NCBI GenBank assembly: GCA_963828415.1 | Contig: CAWHEI010000012.1 | Location: 558,001 to 622,000 of the forward strand | Length of the DNA: 64,000 nt | Direction: 5' to 3' | Source: Sva-07 sp963828415 | GTDB taxonomy: Bacteria; Actinomycetota; Acidimicrobiia; Acidimicrobiales; Ilumatobacteraceae | Part shown: piece by piece, positions 33,674 to 41,900 of the stretch | How positions within the stretch are numbered: the first letter of the stretch is position 1 | Layout of the letters: each line of letters starts with the position of its first letter | Made by a program: the position numbers and the translations under genes | The notes under the pieces: generated by a model | The model's database searches: none | What the model was told of the DNA's origin: nothing | The model's input: the letters and a program-made list of their open reading frames with translations, nothing else

Positions 33674-35952
33674 GCGACGAGCTCCTGTTGTCTGGTTGGC
33701 GAGGTGGAGACGGGCTGATCGGTGCTTCGGCGGTATCCATGGAACCGGCGGAGCCGCAGGCTGTTCGACACGACGAACAACGACGACATGCCCATCGCCC
33801 CAGCAGCGATCATCGGATTGAGGAATCCGAGAGCGGCGAGCGGAATGGCAGCGCTGTTGTAGGCGAACGCCCAGAACAAGTTGCCCTTGATCGTTGCGAG
33901 CGTTCGCCGCGAGAGTGCCACCGCGTCGGCAGCAGCGCGGAGGTCGCCCGAGACGATCGTGAGATCCGACGCCTCGATCGCGACGTCGGTGCCGGTGCCG
34001 ATGGCGATGCCGAGATCGGCCTGCGCGAGCGCCGGAGCGTCGTTGATCCCGTCGCCGACCATGGCGACGCGCCGCCCTTCGGCCTGGAGACGCACGATCT
34101 CGGCCGCCTTGGCGTCGGGGAGCACTTCGGAGATCACGGTGTCGACACCGACGTCGGCGCCCACGGAGCGGGCGGTGCGGTCGTTGTCGCCGGTGAGCAG
34201 CGTCACCGTGAGTCCCAGATCATGGAATGCAGCGACGGCCTCACGCGAGGTGGGCTTGACGGTGTCGGCGACGATCAGCACCGCTTCGGCAAGCCCTGCG
34301 CGACCGGCGAACACCGCCGTGTTGCCGGCGCGCTCGGCCGCAGCGCCCGCTCGCTCGACTGCTGTGGGCATCGTGTCGAACAACTGACGGCGACCGACGC
34401 GGACCTCGACACCGTCGACGGTCGCCACGACACCGAAGCCGGGGCGGTTGACGAATGCCTCGACCGGGCCGGGCAGCGCCGCTCGTTGCGACGCGGCGTC
34501 GGCGATCGACCTCGCGATCGGGTGCTCGGACCTCCCCTCCACGGCGCCGGCCAGCCCGAGCAGCAGATCCGCCGTGGCGTCGGGAGCGACGACGTCGACG
34601 AGGCTCATGCGACCCTCGGTGACGGTCCCGGTCTTGTCGAGCACGATCGTGTCGATTCGGCGAGTGTCCTCGAGGACCTCGCCGCCCTTGATGATCACGC
34701 CGAGCTGGGCTGCTCGACCGGTGCCGACCATGATCCCGAGCGGTGTGGCGAGTCCCAGCGCGCACGGACAGGCGATGATCAAGACAGCGACGGCAGCGGT
34801 GAACGCATCGTTGGCGTCACCGGTGATCGCGAGCCAGGCGAGCAGCGTGAGCACGGCGATACCGATGGCGGTCGGCACGAACACGGCCGCCACCCGGTCG
34901 GCGAGGCGTTGCACCTCGGCACGGCTGCCTTGCGCTTCGTCGACGAGCCGGATGATCTGGGCGAGTGCGGTGTCGGCACCGACGCGGGTCGCCTCGACGA
35001 CCAGCGATCCGTTCGCGTTGACCGTGGAGCCGATCACCTCGTCGCCAGGGCCGACTTCGACGGGTACCGGTTCGCCGGTCACCATCGACGCATCGACACT
35101 CGACTGGCCGTCGACGACGACACCGTCGGTTGCGATCTTCTCGCCCGGTCGAACCAGGAATCGGGTGCCGATGGTCAGCTCGTCGAGCGGCACCTCGGTG
35201 CCGTCGACGAGTCGGGCTGAGCGCACGCCGAGATCGGCAAGCGCACGGATCGCGTCGCCCGAGCGGCGCTTGGCTCGGATCTCCAACCACTTGCCGATCA
35301 GGATCAGCGCCACGATCACCGCGCCGGTCTCGTAGTAGACGTGCATGCCTCCGCTGGAATTCGCCGACAGGGTCATCGACATCGAGCCCATGTCGTCCAT
35401 GCCCGACGACTCGTCGCCGATGCTGCCGATGAGCACCACCGTCGACCACATCCACGCCGACAAGGTGCCCATCGACACCAGCGTGTCCATCGTGGTCGAT
35501 CCGTGACGAAGGTTCATCCATGCCGCGTGGTGGAAGCCCCAACCGCACCAGAAGACGATCGGCGTGGCGAGGATCGCCACCACCCACTCCCAGCCGTCGA
35601 ACTGCAGCGCGGGAACCATCGACAACAGCACGACGGGAATGCCGAGGACCACGGCGACGATCCACCGCCGTCGAAGGTCGGCCTCGCGCCGGCGCTCCGC
35701 GGCGTCGTGGTCGGCGGTGATCGGGGCGACGTAGCCGAGGCGCTCGACGACGGCGCGCATGTCGGCTTCGGGAGTTCCGTGGTGCAGCACCGTGGCTCGC
35801 CCGTTGGCGAAGTTGATGCGGACTTCGTCGATGCCGTCGAGCTTGTTGAGCCCGCGCTGGATTCGATTGGCGCACGCCGCGCACGTCATGCCCTCGATGG
35901 CGATGTCGGAGCGGACAGTGGCCGACCCGGTGTCGGAGTTCACCGCGGTCAC
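33670..35952 (-). CDS. copA: Copper-exporting P1B-type ATPase
   Basis: A 760-residue Cu(I) exporter. One N-terminal HMA domain (IEGMTCAACANRI) precedes eight predicted transmembrane helices. Signature parts: the CPC motif in IIACPCALGLATPLGI, phosphorylation loop VLDKTGTVTEG, the hinge MVGDGINDAPALAQADLGIA, and the P1B-1 copper residues YN in WAFAYNSAAIP and MSS in GAMGMSSLFVVSN. Between helices there is a Met/His-rich loop (MDDMGSMSMTL) that may pick up or release copper outside. The GTG start overlaps the MerR stop (GTGA), and the stop overlaps the chaperone start, making merR-copA-copZ a tightly coupled unit. Confidence 0.93.
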   Translation of the reverse strand: MTAVNSDTGSATVRSDIAIEGMTCAACANRIQRGLNKLDGIDEVRINFANGRATVLHHGTPEADMRAVVERLGYVAPITADHDAAERRREADLRRRWIVAVVLGIPVVLLSMVPALQFDGWEWVVAILATPIVFWCGWGFHHAAWMNLRHGSTTMDTLVSMGTLSAWMWSTVVLIGSIGDESSGMDDMGSMSMTLSANSSGGMHVYYETGAVIVALILIGKWLEIRAKRRSGDAIRALADLGVRSARLVDGTEVPLDELTIGTRFLVRPGEKIATDGVVVDGQSSVDASMVTGEPVPVEVGPGDEVIGSTVNANGSLVVEATRVGADTALAQIIRLVDEAQGSRAEVQRLADRVAAVFVPTAIGIAVLTLLAWLAITGDANDAFTAAVAVLIIACPCALGLATPLGIMVGTGRAAQLGVIIKGGEVLEDTRRIDTIVLDKTGTVTEGRMSLVDVVAPDATADLLLGLAGAVEGRSEHPIARSIADAASQRAALPGPVEAFVNRPGFGVVATVDGVEVRVGRRQLFDTMPTAVERAGAAAERAGNTAVFAGRAGLAEAVLIVADTVKPTSREAVAAFHDLGLTVTLLTGDNDRTARSVGADVGVDTVISEVLPDAKAAEIVRLQAEGRRVAMVGDGINDAPALAQADLGIAIGTGTDVAIEASDLTIVSGDLRAAADAVALSRRTLATIKGNLFWAFAYNSAAIPLAALGFLNPMIAAGAMGMSSLFVVSNSLRLRRFHGYRRSTDQPVSTSPTRQQELVA

Positions 35953-36344
35953 GACGCGATCACCTGGCAACGGTTGGCGTCGGTGCAGTCCGCCGGATCG
36001 AGACCGCGAGCACGGGTTGCCAGTTCGAGCATCTCGGCCCGAGCTGCATGGAGTCGTTCGAGCTGCGCATCGATGTCGGCGATGTGCCGGTCGAGGAACG
36101 CCCGTGTGTGCTCGCACGTGGCGAGGCCGGCGTCCTTCATCGACAACAGGGTCTGCACTTCGTCGAGCGTCAGGCCGCACGCCTGGGCGTCGCGGATGAA
36201 ACGGAGCCGTTCGGCGATGTCGGCGGTGTAGTCGCGGTAGCCCGACGGCGTCCGGTCGGGCTCGGGAAGCAGGTCGATCGACTCGTAGTACCTGATCGTC
36301 TGGGCGCTCAGCCCCGACAGTTCTGCCAGCGCTCCGATTCGCAT
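35949..36344 (-). CDS. MerR-family metal-responsive regulator
   Basis: A 131-residue MerR-family activator: winged helix-turn-helix MRIGALAELSGLSAQTIRYY, then ESIDLLPEPDRTPSGYRDYT, and the long dimerisation helix. Metal ligands visible are Cys in LATCEHTRAF at the start of that helix and two cysteines in DCTDANRCQ at the C-terminus (CX5C). It likely controls the copA-copZ genes that follow it in the same operon, through the palindrome at 36365-36386. Cu(I) sensors (CueR) have Ser at the first of these Cys positions, while Zn/Cd/Hg sensors have Cys, so the inducer is uncertain in spite of the copper ATPase. Confidence 0.87.
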   Translation of the reverse strand: MRIGALAELSGLSAQTIRYYESIDLLPEPDRTPSGYRDYTADIAERLRFIRDAQACGLTLDEVQTLLSMKDAGLATCEHTRAFLDRHIADIDAQLERLHAARAEMLELATRARGLDPADCTDANRCQVIAS

Positions 36345-36351
36345 GTCGACA

Positions 36352-36386
36352 ACGCTACCGGACAACCTTGCAGTCGGCTGCAAGGT
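36352..36386 (-). promoter_or_regulatory. MerR-type operator and promoter
   Basis: A perfect dyad, ACCTTGCAG and CTGCAAGGT around TCGG (36365-36386), of the kind bound by MerR proteins. Read on the - strand, a TTGCAG -35 lies inside the dyad and the -10 TAGCGT (36352-36357) follows after about 20 bases, the lengthened spacing typical of MerR-activated promoters. The ATG of the regulator is seven bases after the -10, so the transcript is probably leaderless. Confidence 0.7.
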
Positions 36387-36507
36387 ACGCGCATGTGGTG
36401 TCGGACACACCGCGGACTGGGCGCCAGATGCCGTGTTGGAGAAATCGGGTGCGATGAGCGAACGGCGGCACGAAGGGCACTGCGACGGCGCACGCGCGTC
36501 GTCGAGT

Positions 36508-37722
36508 TCACCCGCAGTAGCCGAGCGAGCAGCGATCTGCTTCTCGAAGGCGTTTCGGTGGCGCACCGATCGTGGCAAACGTCGGTCGGTACACCTCGGT
36601 GGCGATGCCGTCCCAGCGGTTGTGCGACAGCCCGTAGAGGAGCTGCCCCGGCGCGGTTGTCGGGATCCAGCTAGCAAAGTAGGTGTTGCAGTCGACGGCG
36701 CACTTCGTCGGTGCCACCCAACTGGCGACCACGGTGTACGGCCCGACAGGTCGCACGGCGTGTTCGACGACGATCCGATCCCCCCACCAATCCCCGACCT
36801 TGGTGATGGCCATCCACTGGTCGTTCACGATGGTGAACTGGCTCGCGTTGACAATGCGGCCCGTGTCGAGGATCGAGGCGGCGGACGCCGGATTCGCACT
36901 CCAGCCCCGGCCGGTCCAATACGTCGGTGTGGCGAGTAGCTGACCTTTCGGGACCCGAGCGACGGTGACACGTGGAGCACACGACAAATCGTGGATGAAC
37001 ACGTCGAAGAAGGGGTCGAAGCCGAACTGACGGTGGCAGTGGGCGAAGAGGTACGTCCACGTGCGGTCCGACTCGATCGAGAATCCGTACAGCGAGGCGG
37101 ATGCATCGCCGGGTCGTGCCGTTGTGCGGACCTCGAGCGTGTTTGCGTCGACGACCGCGACGACGGTGGACGCCGGCTCGGTTCGGGTCAGGTAGCCAGG
37201 TCCTCGCTCGTACATCTCGGCGACGAAAACGTAGACATTCCCGTCGGCGCCCACCTCGGCACCCAGCGGCCAGAACCATCGCGAGAACGGCGTGGTGTCG
37301 TTCGCGAAGAGCCAGGGGCGAGGGTCGGCGTCGGTTCCACCCATCAGGACCTGGAAACAGGCGCCGTCCTGGACCATCCCGATGTTGTGAACGAGGCGCG
37401 TGCCCCCGCCGGGCAGGCGCACTTCGGCGTCCTGGAAGGTCCACAGGACCCGGCCGTCGGGGAGCAGCGTGGCGCGTTGATAATCGGCTCCGATGACGCC
37501 ACCAGGTTCCCGGGCGAAGAGCCCGTCGAGTTGATCCGGAGCGGCCGACGCCAGGCAGGTCGGATCGGTCAGCGCCGAGACCGGATCTGACCGCTCGGCG
37601 CCCACCACGAGCGCCGCGCACAGTGCCAGAACGATGCCAACCCAGGCGACAGGACGCCGGGTCCGGCGACGCGGTCGCGTCGCAGGTTGTCGTGACCACT
37701 GCACCGCTTCATGGTCGCACAT
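36508..37722 (-). CDS. Secreted protein, DUF4185/beta-propeller-like
   Basis: A 404-residue protein with an Arg-rich N-terminus (RPRRRTRRP) and a hydrophobic signal segment (VAWVGIVLALCAALVVGA), so exported, perhaps by the Tat pathway given the Arg cluster, though no clear twin-Arg motif with the right context is visible. The body (GRVLWTFQDAEVRLPGGGT, HNIGMVQDGACFQVLMGG, WFWPLGAEVGADGNVYVFVA, then ITKVGDWWGDRIVVEHAV) resembles DUF4185/DUF5005-type five-bladed propellers with glycosidase-like folds. Several cysteines occur, in keeping with an exported protein. Function not known. There is no operon partner: the MerR gene is 164 bases downstream, the glycosylase gene 33 bases upstream. Confidence 0.65.
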   Translation of the reverse strand: MCDHEAVQWSRQPATRPRRRTRRPVAWVGIVLALCAALVVGAERSDPVSALTDPTCLASAAPDQLDGLFAREPGGVIGADYQRATLLPDGRVLWTFQDAEVRLPGGGTRLVHNIGMVQDGACFQVLMGGTDADPRPWLFANDTTPFSRWFWPLGAEVGADGNVYVFVAEMYERGPGYLTRTEPASTVVAVVDANTLEVRTTARPGDASASLYGFSIESDRTWTYLFAHCHRQFGFDPFFDVFIHDLSCAPRVTVARVPKGQLLATPTYWTGRGWSANPASAASILDTGRIVNASQFTIVNDQWMAITKVGDWWGDRIVVEHAVRPVGPYTVVASWVAPTKCAVDCNTYFASWIPTTAPGQLLYGLSHNRWDGIATEVYRPTFATIGAPPKRLREADRCSLGYCG

Positions 37723-37755
37723 CCTCCGACCGACTCGCCATCGGTGCCGCAGCGA

Positions 37756-38676
37756 TCACAGGCGGCGGATGTCAGGGTTGAACGACCGCGGTCCACGACG
37801 GGGGACCGACACGCCCACGGTGTACAGCAGGCGCACGATTCGTTGACGGTGCCCCGCCCACGGGGCCAGATGTCGGCACATGATCTCGTCGCCGCCCTCG
37901 TCGGCAGGTACGCGACGGGCTTCGCCGGTGAAGGCGTAGTTGACCATCGTCGGGAGTCCGTAGTCGCGCAGCACGATCGTGTCCGGGTCGCCGTGGGTGG
38001 CGGTGATCACCGACGTCGCCGTCCACGCGCCGAGGCCCGGGAGCGCCGACAGCCGGACGCGGGCGTCCGCCGGCGTCATCGCAGCGGCCTCCTCGAGCCG
38101 ATCAGCTCGCCGCGCGGCGAGGAGGATCGCGTCGGCCCGGCGGCGTTCGACGTTGAAACGATGAAGTTCGACGTAGGTCTTCGACGCGATGATCTCGGGG
38201 GTTGGCGGCAGGCGCAGATCACAGGACCCCGGCGCCGGCTCGCCCCAGGCGTACACCATCCGGGCCCAACTCTTGACCGCTTCTTCGGTGGTGACCCGCT
38301 GGCCGAGCAGGACGAGCAGCAGCTCCTGCCAGATCACCCCGGCGGCCGGCAGCCTGATGCCGGAGTGACGACGCGACCATGCGGCGATCTTCGGGTGGAG
38401 CGAGGGATCGAATCCGTCGAGGTCATCGTGCAGGCCCACCCAGTGCGGGGCACGCTCGACGAGCCAGTCGGCCCCACCTCCCCAGGCTTCGACCGTCGTG
38501 GTCCCGTTGCCGTCCCACTCCAGCAGCATCGTGCCCGGCCCCTCGGGGGTCAGCACTGCTTTGGCGAAGCTGTTCGCAGTCCACCGGGTGGTCGGATCGC
38601 GCGGGTACACCCCGATCGGCTTCATCGTGGCCCGCAGATCGATGTCGCCGGTGTGCAGCACCCGACGTCCGGTCAC
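37756..38676 (-). CDS. DNA-3-methyladenine glycosylase (AlkA-like, HhH-GPD)
   Basis: A 306-residue base excision repair glycosylase. The HhH-GPD signature is LSALPGLGAWTATSVITATH followed by GDPDTIVLRDYGLP, where the Asp of VLRDYG is the probable catalytic residue. The N-terminal part (LRATMKPIGVYPRDPT) resembles the AlkA N-terminal domain, and the upstream helices (AAGVIWQELLLVLLGQRVTT) are the usual DNA-glycosylase core. It lacks the C-terminal iron-sulfur Cys cluster of MutY/Nth, supporting an AlkA-type alkylation repair role. It lies 17 bases from the next upstream gene stop and may be co-transcribed with it. Confidence 0.85.
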   Translation of the reverse strand: MTGRRVLHTGDIDLRATMKPIGVYPRDPTTRWTANSFAKAVLTPEGPGTMLLEWDGNGTTTVEAWGGGADWLVERAPHWVGLHDDLDGFDPSLHPKIAAWSRRHSGIRLPAAGVIWQELLLVLLGQRVTTEEAVKSWARMVYAWGEPAPGSCDLRLPPTPEIIASKTYVELHRFNVERRRADAILLAARRADRLEEAAAMTPADARVRLSALPGLGAWTATSVITATHGDPDTIVLRDYGLPTMVNYAFTGEARRVPADEGGDEIMCRHLAPWAGHRQRIVRLLYTVGVSVPRRGPRSFNPDIRRL

Positions 38677-38692
38677 GTTGTTCGTCGGCAGA

Positions 38693-39217
38693 TCAGGCGC
38701 CGACGAGCGTGCGCCAGTCGGCCGGATACGCGTCGGCCACCTGCGATGGGGTCATCCGCAACGTGGCGTCGGGGGGCAGATCCGCGACGGCTCGGGCCTC
38801 CATGTAGTGGTGCCCGATGTGGCGGAGCCCTTCGAACATCGTGCGACGAAGCTGGACCAGCTCAACGGGCGGGTTGGGATCGTAGAACCCCCAGATCGTG
38901 AACGCGATCGTGAGGTCGTGCACGACCGGCGCACGCGAGAACATCGACGCCCTCCGCAGTGCAACGCCGAGACAGCCTCGGATCGCGTCGTCGATGTGCT
39001 CGCCCGCCTGCAACTGCACCTTCGGGCGCAGTTGCGCAGCGATGCGCAGGGCGAAGCCCTGGTCGGGACCCTGCTCGCCGAGACGCGGTCCATCCGGTTG
39101 AAACCCTTCGATGTCCCCGGGTCGATCGGGCATCCACGCATCCGGCACGTGCTCGGGCGACTCGTAGTGACGCGGACGATCGGTCGGGGAAACCGGGCTG
39201 AATCTGGGGGCGGCCAT
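38693..39217 (-). CDS. Conserved hypothetical protein, 174 residues
   Basis: I do not recognise the family. The protein is soluble, begins MAAPRFSPVSPTDRPRHYES with a Pro-rich tail, then has helices around DAIRGCLGVALRRASMFSRA and LTIAFTIWGFYDPNPPVELV, and ends with an acidic or polar stretch. A ribosome binding site (GAAAGG) precedes the ATG. It lies 14 bases after citramalate synthase and before the glycosylase on the same strand, so it is probably the second gene in the cimA transcript. No catalytic motif or metal ligand set stands out. Confidence 0.6.
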   Translation of the reverse strand: MAAPRFSPVSPTDRPRHYESPEHVPDAWMPDRPGDIEGFQPDGPRLGEQGPDQGFALRIAAQLRPKVQLQAGEHIDDAIRGCLGVALRRASMFSRAPVVHDLTIAFTIWGFYDPNPPVELVQLRRTMFEGLRHIGHHYMEARAVADLPPDATLRMTPSQVADAYPADWRTLVGA

Positions 39218-39231
39218 CGCTGCCCTTTCTA

Positions 39232-40839
39232 TCAGTCGTCACCCGACGGGCGGCCAGCGCGCAGCGAGCGATGGAGCAGCCCATAGACGAGGCTGTCCTC
39301 GAGCGCCCGCCACGAGGCCTCGATGATGTTGGGGCTCACGCCGATCGTCGTCCAGTCGCGGGTGCCGTCGGTCGCCGACAGCAGGACCCTGGTCGTGGAA
39401 CCCGTGGCGCTGGCGCCGTCGAGGATGCGCACCTTGTAGTCGGTCAGGTGGATGTCCGCGAGTTCCGGCAGCATCGTGCCGACCGCTTTGCGCAGCGCCG
39501 TGTCGATCGCGTTGACCGGGCCGTTGCCCTCTGCCACCCACACTCGGCGCTCGGCGTCGTCGCCCTCGCCGACCCACACCTTGACGGTCGCTTCGGTGGA
39601 GAACTCGCCACCCGGCAGCTCGTCGGTGATCACGCGCATCGACTCGACGCGGAAGAATTCGCGCACTTGGCCGGCGGCCCGACGCATCAACAACTCGAGC
39701 GACGCATCGGCCGCTTCGAAGTGATAGCCCTCGTGCTCGAGGCGCTTGAGTTCGTCGACGACCTCGTTGATCTGCGCGCCGTCGAGTTCGATGCCGATCT
39801 CGTCGGCCTTCATCTGAATCGTTGCGCGACCGGCCATCTCCGACACGACGAATCGGGTGCCGTTGCCGACCAGCTCGGGATTGACGTGCTCGTACGCATC
39901 CTTGGCGCGCACGATCGCCGACACGTGCAGACCTGCCTTGTGCGCGAAGGCCGACGAACCGACGTAGGGCGCTTGCGGGTTGACGGCACGGTTGAGCGTC
40001 TCGGCGACGTGGTGGCTGACCGCAGTGAGCCGCTCGATGCGACCGTCGGGAAGGCAGGTGTAGCCGAGCTTGAGTTGCAGGTTCGGGATCACCGTGGTCA
40101 GGTTGGTGTTGCCGGTGCGCTCGCCCAGTCCGTTCAGGGTGCCCTGCACATGCCCGGCGCCCGCCTCGACGGCCGCCATCGAGTTGGCGACCGCACATCC
40201 GGTGTCATCGTGACAGTGGATGCCGATGATCGCATCGTCGCCGACGTGAGCCTTGACGTCGGCGACGATGCGGTGGACCTCGCTCGGCAGGGTGCCGCCG
40301 TTCGTGTCACACAGCACGAGATGGCTCGCGCCGTTGACGACCGCAGCTTCGATGGCTCGCAGTGAGAACTCGGGGTTGGCCTTGTAGCCGTCGAAGAAGT
40401 GCTCGAGATCGACGAGCACCATGCGGCCCTGGCCGGTGAGGTAGTCGACCGAGTCGGCAATCATTGCGGTGCCCTCGTCGAGCGTCGTCTGCAGGGCCTC
40501 GACGACCTGGTACTCGGAGCTCTTGGCGACGATGCACACCGCTGACGTGTTCGCCTCGATCAGGTTGCGCAGCGTGGCATCGTCGTCGACCTTGCCGCGG
40601 GGACGTCGCGTCGAGCCGAACGCCACGAGCGTCGACGTCGCGAGCGCGAGCTCGTGCTGGGCACGGGCGAAGAACTCGATGTCCTTCGGGTTGGCGCCGG
40701 GCCAGCCGCCCTCGATGAAGTGCACGCCGAGCAGATCGAGCTGTTCGGCGATGCGCAGCTTGTCGTCTACCGTGGCCGAGACACCCTCGACCTGGAGGCC
40801 GTCTCGCAATGTGGTGTCGAAGATCTCGACGTCTCGCAT
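39232..40839 (-). CDS. cimA: (R)-citramalate synthase
   Basis: A 535-residue enzyme of the isopropylmalate synthase superfamily. It condenses acetyl-CoA and pyruvate to citramalate, the first step of the threonine-independent isoleucine route. Visible features: MRDVEIFDTTLRDGLQVEGV (catalytic Arg and metal Asp), FIEGGWPGANPKDIEFF which is typical of citramalate rather than isopropylmalate synthases, the metal-binding HCHDDTGCAVANS, and NGLGERTGNTNL. The C-terminal 130 residues form the LeuA-type allosteric domain (DYKVRILDGASATGSTTRVL), where isoleucine normally inhibits. GGGAG precedes the ATG. Upstream lie a leader peptide with four consecutive Ile codons and two hairpins, so expression is probably attenuated by isoleucyl-tRNA. 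Confidence 0.92.
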   Translation of the reverse strand: MRDVEIFDTTLRDGLQVEGVSATVDDKLRIAEQLDLLGVHFIEGGWPGANPKDIEFFARAQHELALATSTLVAFGSTRRPRGKVDDDATLRNLIEANTSAVCIVAKSSEYQVVEALQTTLDEGTAMIADSVDYLTGQGRMVLVDLEHFFDGYKANPEFSLRAIEAAVVNGASHLVLCDTNGGTLPSEVHRIVADVKAHVGDDAIIGIHCHDDTGCAVANSMAAVEAGAGHVQGTLNGLGERTGNTNLTTVIPNLQLKLGYTCLPDGRIERLTAVSHHVAETLNRAVNPQAPYVGSSAFAHKAGLHVSAIVRAKDAYEHVNPELVGNGTRFVVSEMAGRATIQMKADEIGIELDGAQINEVVDELKRLEHEGYHFEAADASLELLMRRAAGQVREFFRVESMRVITDELPGGEFSTEATVKVWVGEGDDAERRVWVAEGNGPVNAIDTALRKAVGTMLPELADIHLTDYKVRILDGASATGSTTRVLLSATDGTRDWTTIGVSPNIIEASWRALEDSLVYGLLHRSLRAGRPSGDD

Positions 40840-40854
40840 GAATGCTCCCGAGAA

Positions 40855-40911
40855 CGGAAAGAGCCGCCCGGAGGGGCGGCTCGACGAACACGTGGGGGCG
40901 CCACGTGTTCT
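40855..40911 (-). promoter_or_regulatory. Transcription attenuator of citramalate synthase
   Basis: Two hairpins lie between the leader peptide and cimA. The first has 10-base arms GAACACGTGG and CCACGTGTTC (40886-40910) and starts at the leader stop codon. The second has arms GAGCCGCC and GGCGGCTC (40861-40882), and in the transcript is followed by a short U-rich run (TTTCCGTT), as expected of an intrinsic terminator. With the Ile-rich leader ending at the first hairpin, ribosome position would decide which fold forms. The exact alternative pairing could not be computed here. Confidence 0.65.
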
Positions 40912-40951
40912 ACGGAATGATGATGATGGCGGCAACTGGATCGTTCGTCAT
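40910..40951 (-). CDS. Isoleucine-rich leader peptide (MTNDPVAAIIIIP)
   Basis: A 13-codon reading frame encoding MTNDPVAAIIIIP, with four consecutive Ile codons (ATC ATC ATC ATT) five codons before its TAG stop. Its stop lies at the base of the first hairpin of the attenuator. The content fits isoleucine control of citramalate synthase, the first enzyme of the pathway. A probable -10 (TTCAAT) stands eight bases before the ATG, so the leader mRNA would be leaderless, as for many genes in this window. Confidence 0.7.
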   Translation of the reverse strand: MTNDPVAAIIIIP

Positions 40952-40959
40952 CGGAGACC

Positions 40960-40988
40960 ATTGAACCCCGTTCGGCGCCCGGATGCAA
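40960..40988 (-). promoter_or_regulatory. Candidate promoter of the leader peptide and cimA
   Basis: On the - strand TTGCAT (40983-40988) and TTCAAT (40960-40965) are separated by 17 bases. Match to consensus is moderate (three of six and four of six). The spacing and the eight-base distance to the leader ATG fit the leaderless pattern. Confidence 0.4.
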
Positions 40989-41121
40989 TCCGTGCGCCTC
41001 GAAGCTCGCCGATCTGTGCACATCGTTGTGCATGAACGGTGGGCAACGAGTGGACGACGGAGGAAATCCTGGGGGTAACGGGAAAGTTTCGGGGATAACC
41101 CTGTGAATTCAAAAATACCTC

Positions 41122-41150
41122 TTGACCAGGGGTTATGCGGGGTATTTACT
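41122..41150 (+). promoter_or_regulatory. Promoter of the large structured RNA
   Basis: TTGACC (41122-41127), a 17-base spacer and TTTACT (41145-41150), in a locally AT-richer segment. This is one of the best -35/-10 pairs in the window. It points to the structured RNA with a start near 41157 and faces away from cimA. No ribosome binding site or convincing reading frame follows. Confidence 0.6.
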
Positions 41151-41156
41151 GATGCT

Positions 41157-41866
41157 CGTTCCGGAAGCGCACGCCGACCGGGGCGGTGAGGATGGGGCTT
41201 CGGCCCAGCCCACACCGCTCACGAGGTGACAGCGGATTCGGAGCACGGACAGTGTTCACGGCCACCTCGGACCGGGCTGTCGGACTCCTTCGGGGGCTCG
41301 AGAGCAACGACGAGTCGGCGAACGTCTCGGGAGATCGAGGCGGGCGTCGGGTCAGACCGGGCCGGCGCGACCTTCGGGTGGCGACGGAGACGGAGGCCTG
41401 CTGGAGCGTTCGGAGGGCACGGGGCAACCCGCGGCCGGCGAGCGATGCGGCGAGACGACCGGGCACGCCCATCGCCTTCGGGTGGCGGGCGACCTGACAC
41501 CCTCGGGTGGAAGGTGGCACATCGCTTTTGGGCGAGGTGCAGGCAACGGAGTTGTGGTTGAGGAGCCGAAGGAACTGGGGCCACCCCAACTGGACTCAGC
41601 GAAGTCGGTTCCACATGGCGCCAGGACCGAGGGCTCGGGCAACCGGGTCAGCGTGAAGCGGTGCCAAGGGTTCGAGACCGGGAAACCGGTGTCGAGTCCG
41701 ACACGCGGCATCGCCCGCCACGCCGCAAGGCGAGACGGGCGATGTGAACAGGTCGAGACGAAGGCTAACGCCCGACCATCGACCAGTGGTGGACCTGTCC
41801 ACTCGAGCAGCCCCGGAAGGCGCGCAGGCGAGAGCCCGCAGCGCCGACCGGGGCGCTTTCGTTTTC
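41157..41866 (+). ncRNA. Large structured noncoding RNA, family not recognised (about 710 nt)
   Basis: No reading frame here has protein character in any of six frames, yet the sequence is dense in perfect hairpins with stable tetraloops: GGGC-TTCG-GCCC at 41195-41206 inside a GCGGTG/CACCGC stem; ACCGG-GAAA-CCGGT at 41677-41690; CGCC-GCAA-GGCG at 41721-41732 inside a TCGCCCG/CGGGCGA stem (41711-41742); and several CTTCGGG loops around 41290-41480. It has its own promoter and ends in an intrinsic terminator. It lacks the GAGGAAAGTCC and ACAGA motifs of RNase P RNA and the tag frame and tRNA-like ends of tmRNA, and it is far longer than 6S or SRP RNA. It may belong to a large-RNA class such as OLE/GOLLD/ROOL or be new. 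The 5' end is estimated from the promoter. Confidence 0.65.
41840..41865 (+). terminator. Intrinsic terminator of the structured RNA
   Basis: Stem AGCGCC (41840-41845) with GGCGCT (41852-41857), loop GACCGG, then TTCGTTTT. This is a typical rho-independent terminator on the + strand. The block CGCCGACCGGGGCG within it also appears near the 5' end of the RNA at about 41172-41185. Confidence 0.7.
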
Positions 41867-41900
41867 CCCGCAGCCCAACGCCGGAACCACCGGTCGCGGT

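Noticed and set aside
36508..37722. Tat signal peptide for the DUF4185-like protein
   Set aside because: The Arg cluster lacks an S/T-R-R-x-F-L-K arrangement; export route left open.
41660..41700. tRNA-like GGTTCGA T-loop
   Set aside because: The GGTTCGAGACC segment is part of the GAAA hairpin of the structured RNA; no acceptor or anticodon arms could be formed. No tRNA was found elsewhere.
41157..41866. RNase P RNA, tmRNA, 6S or SRP RNA identity for the structured RNA
   Set aside because: No GAGGAAAGTCC or ACAGA core of RNase P, no tag frame with tRNA-like ends of tmRNA; far longer than 6S or SRP RNA.
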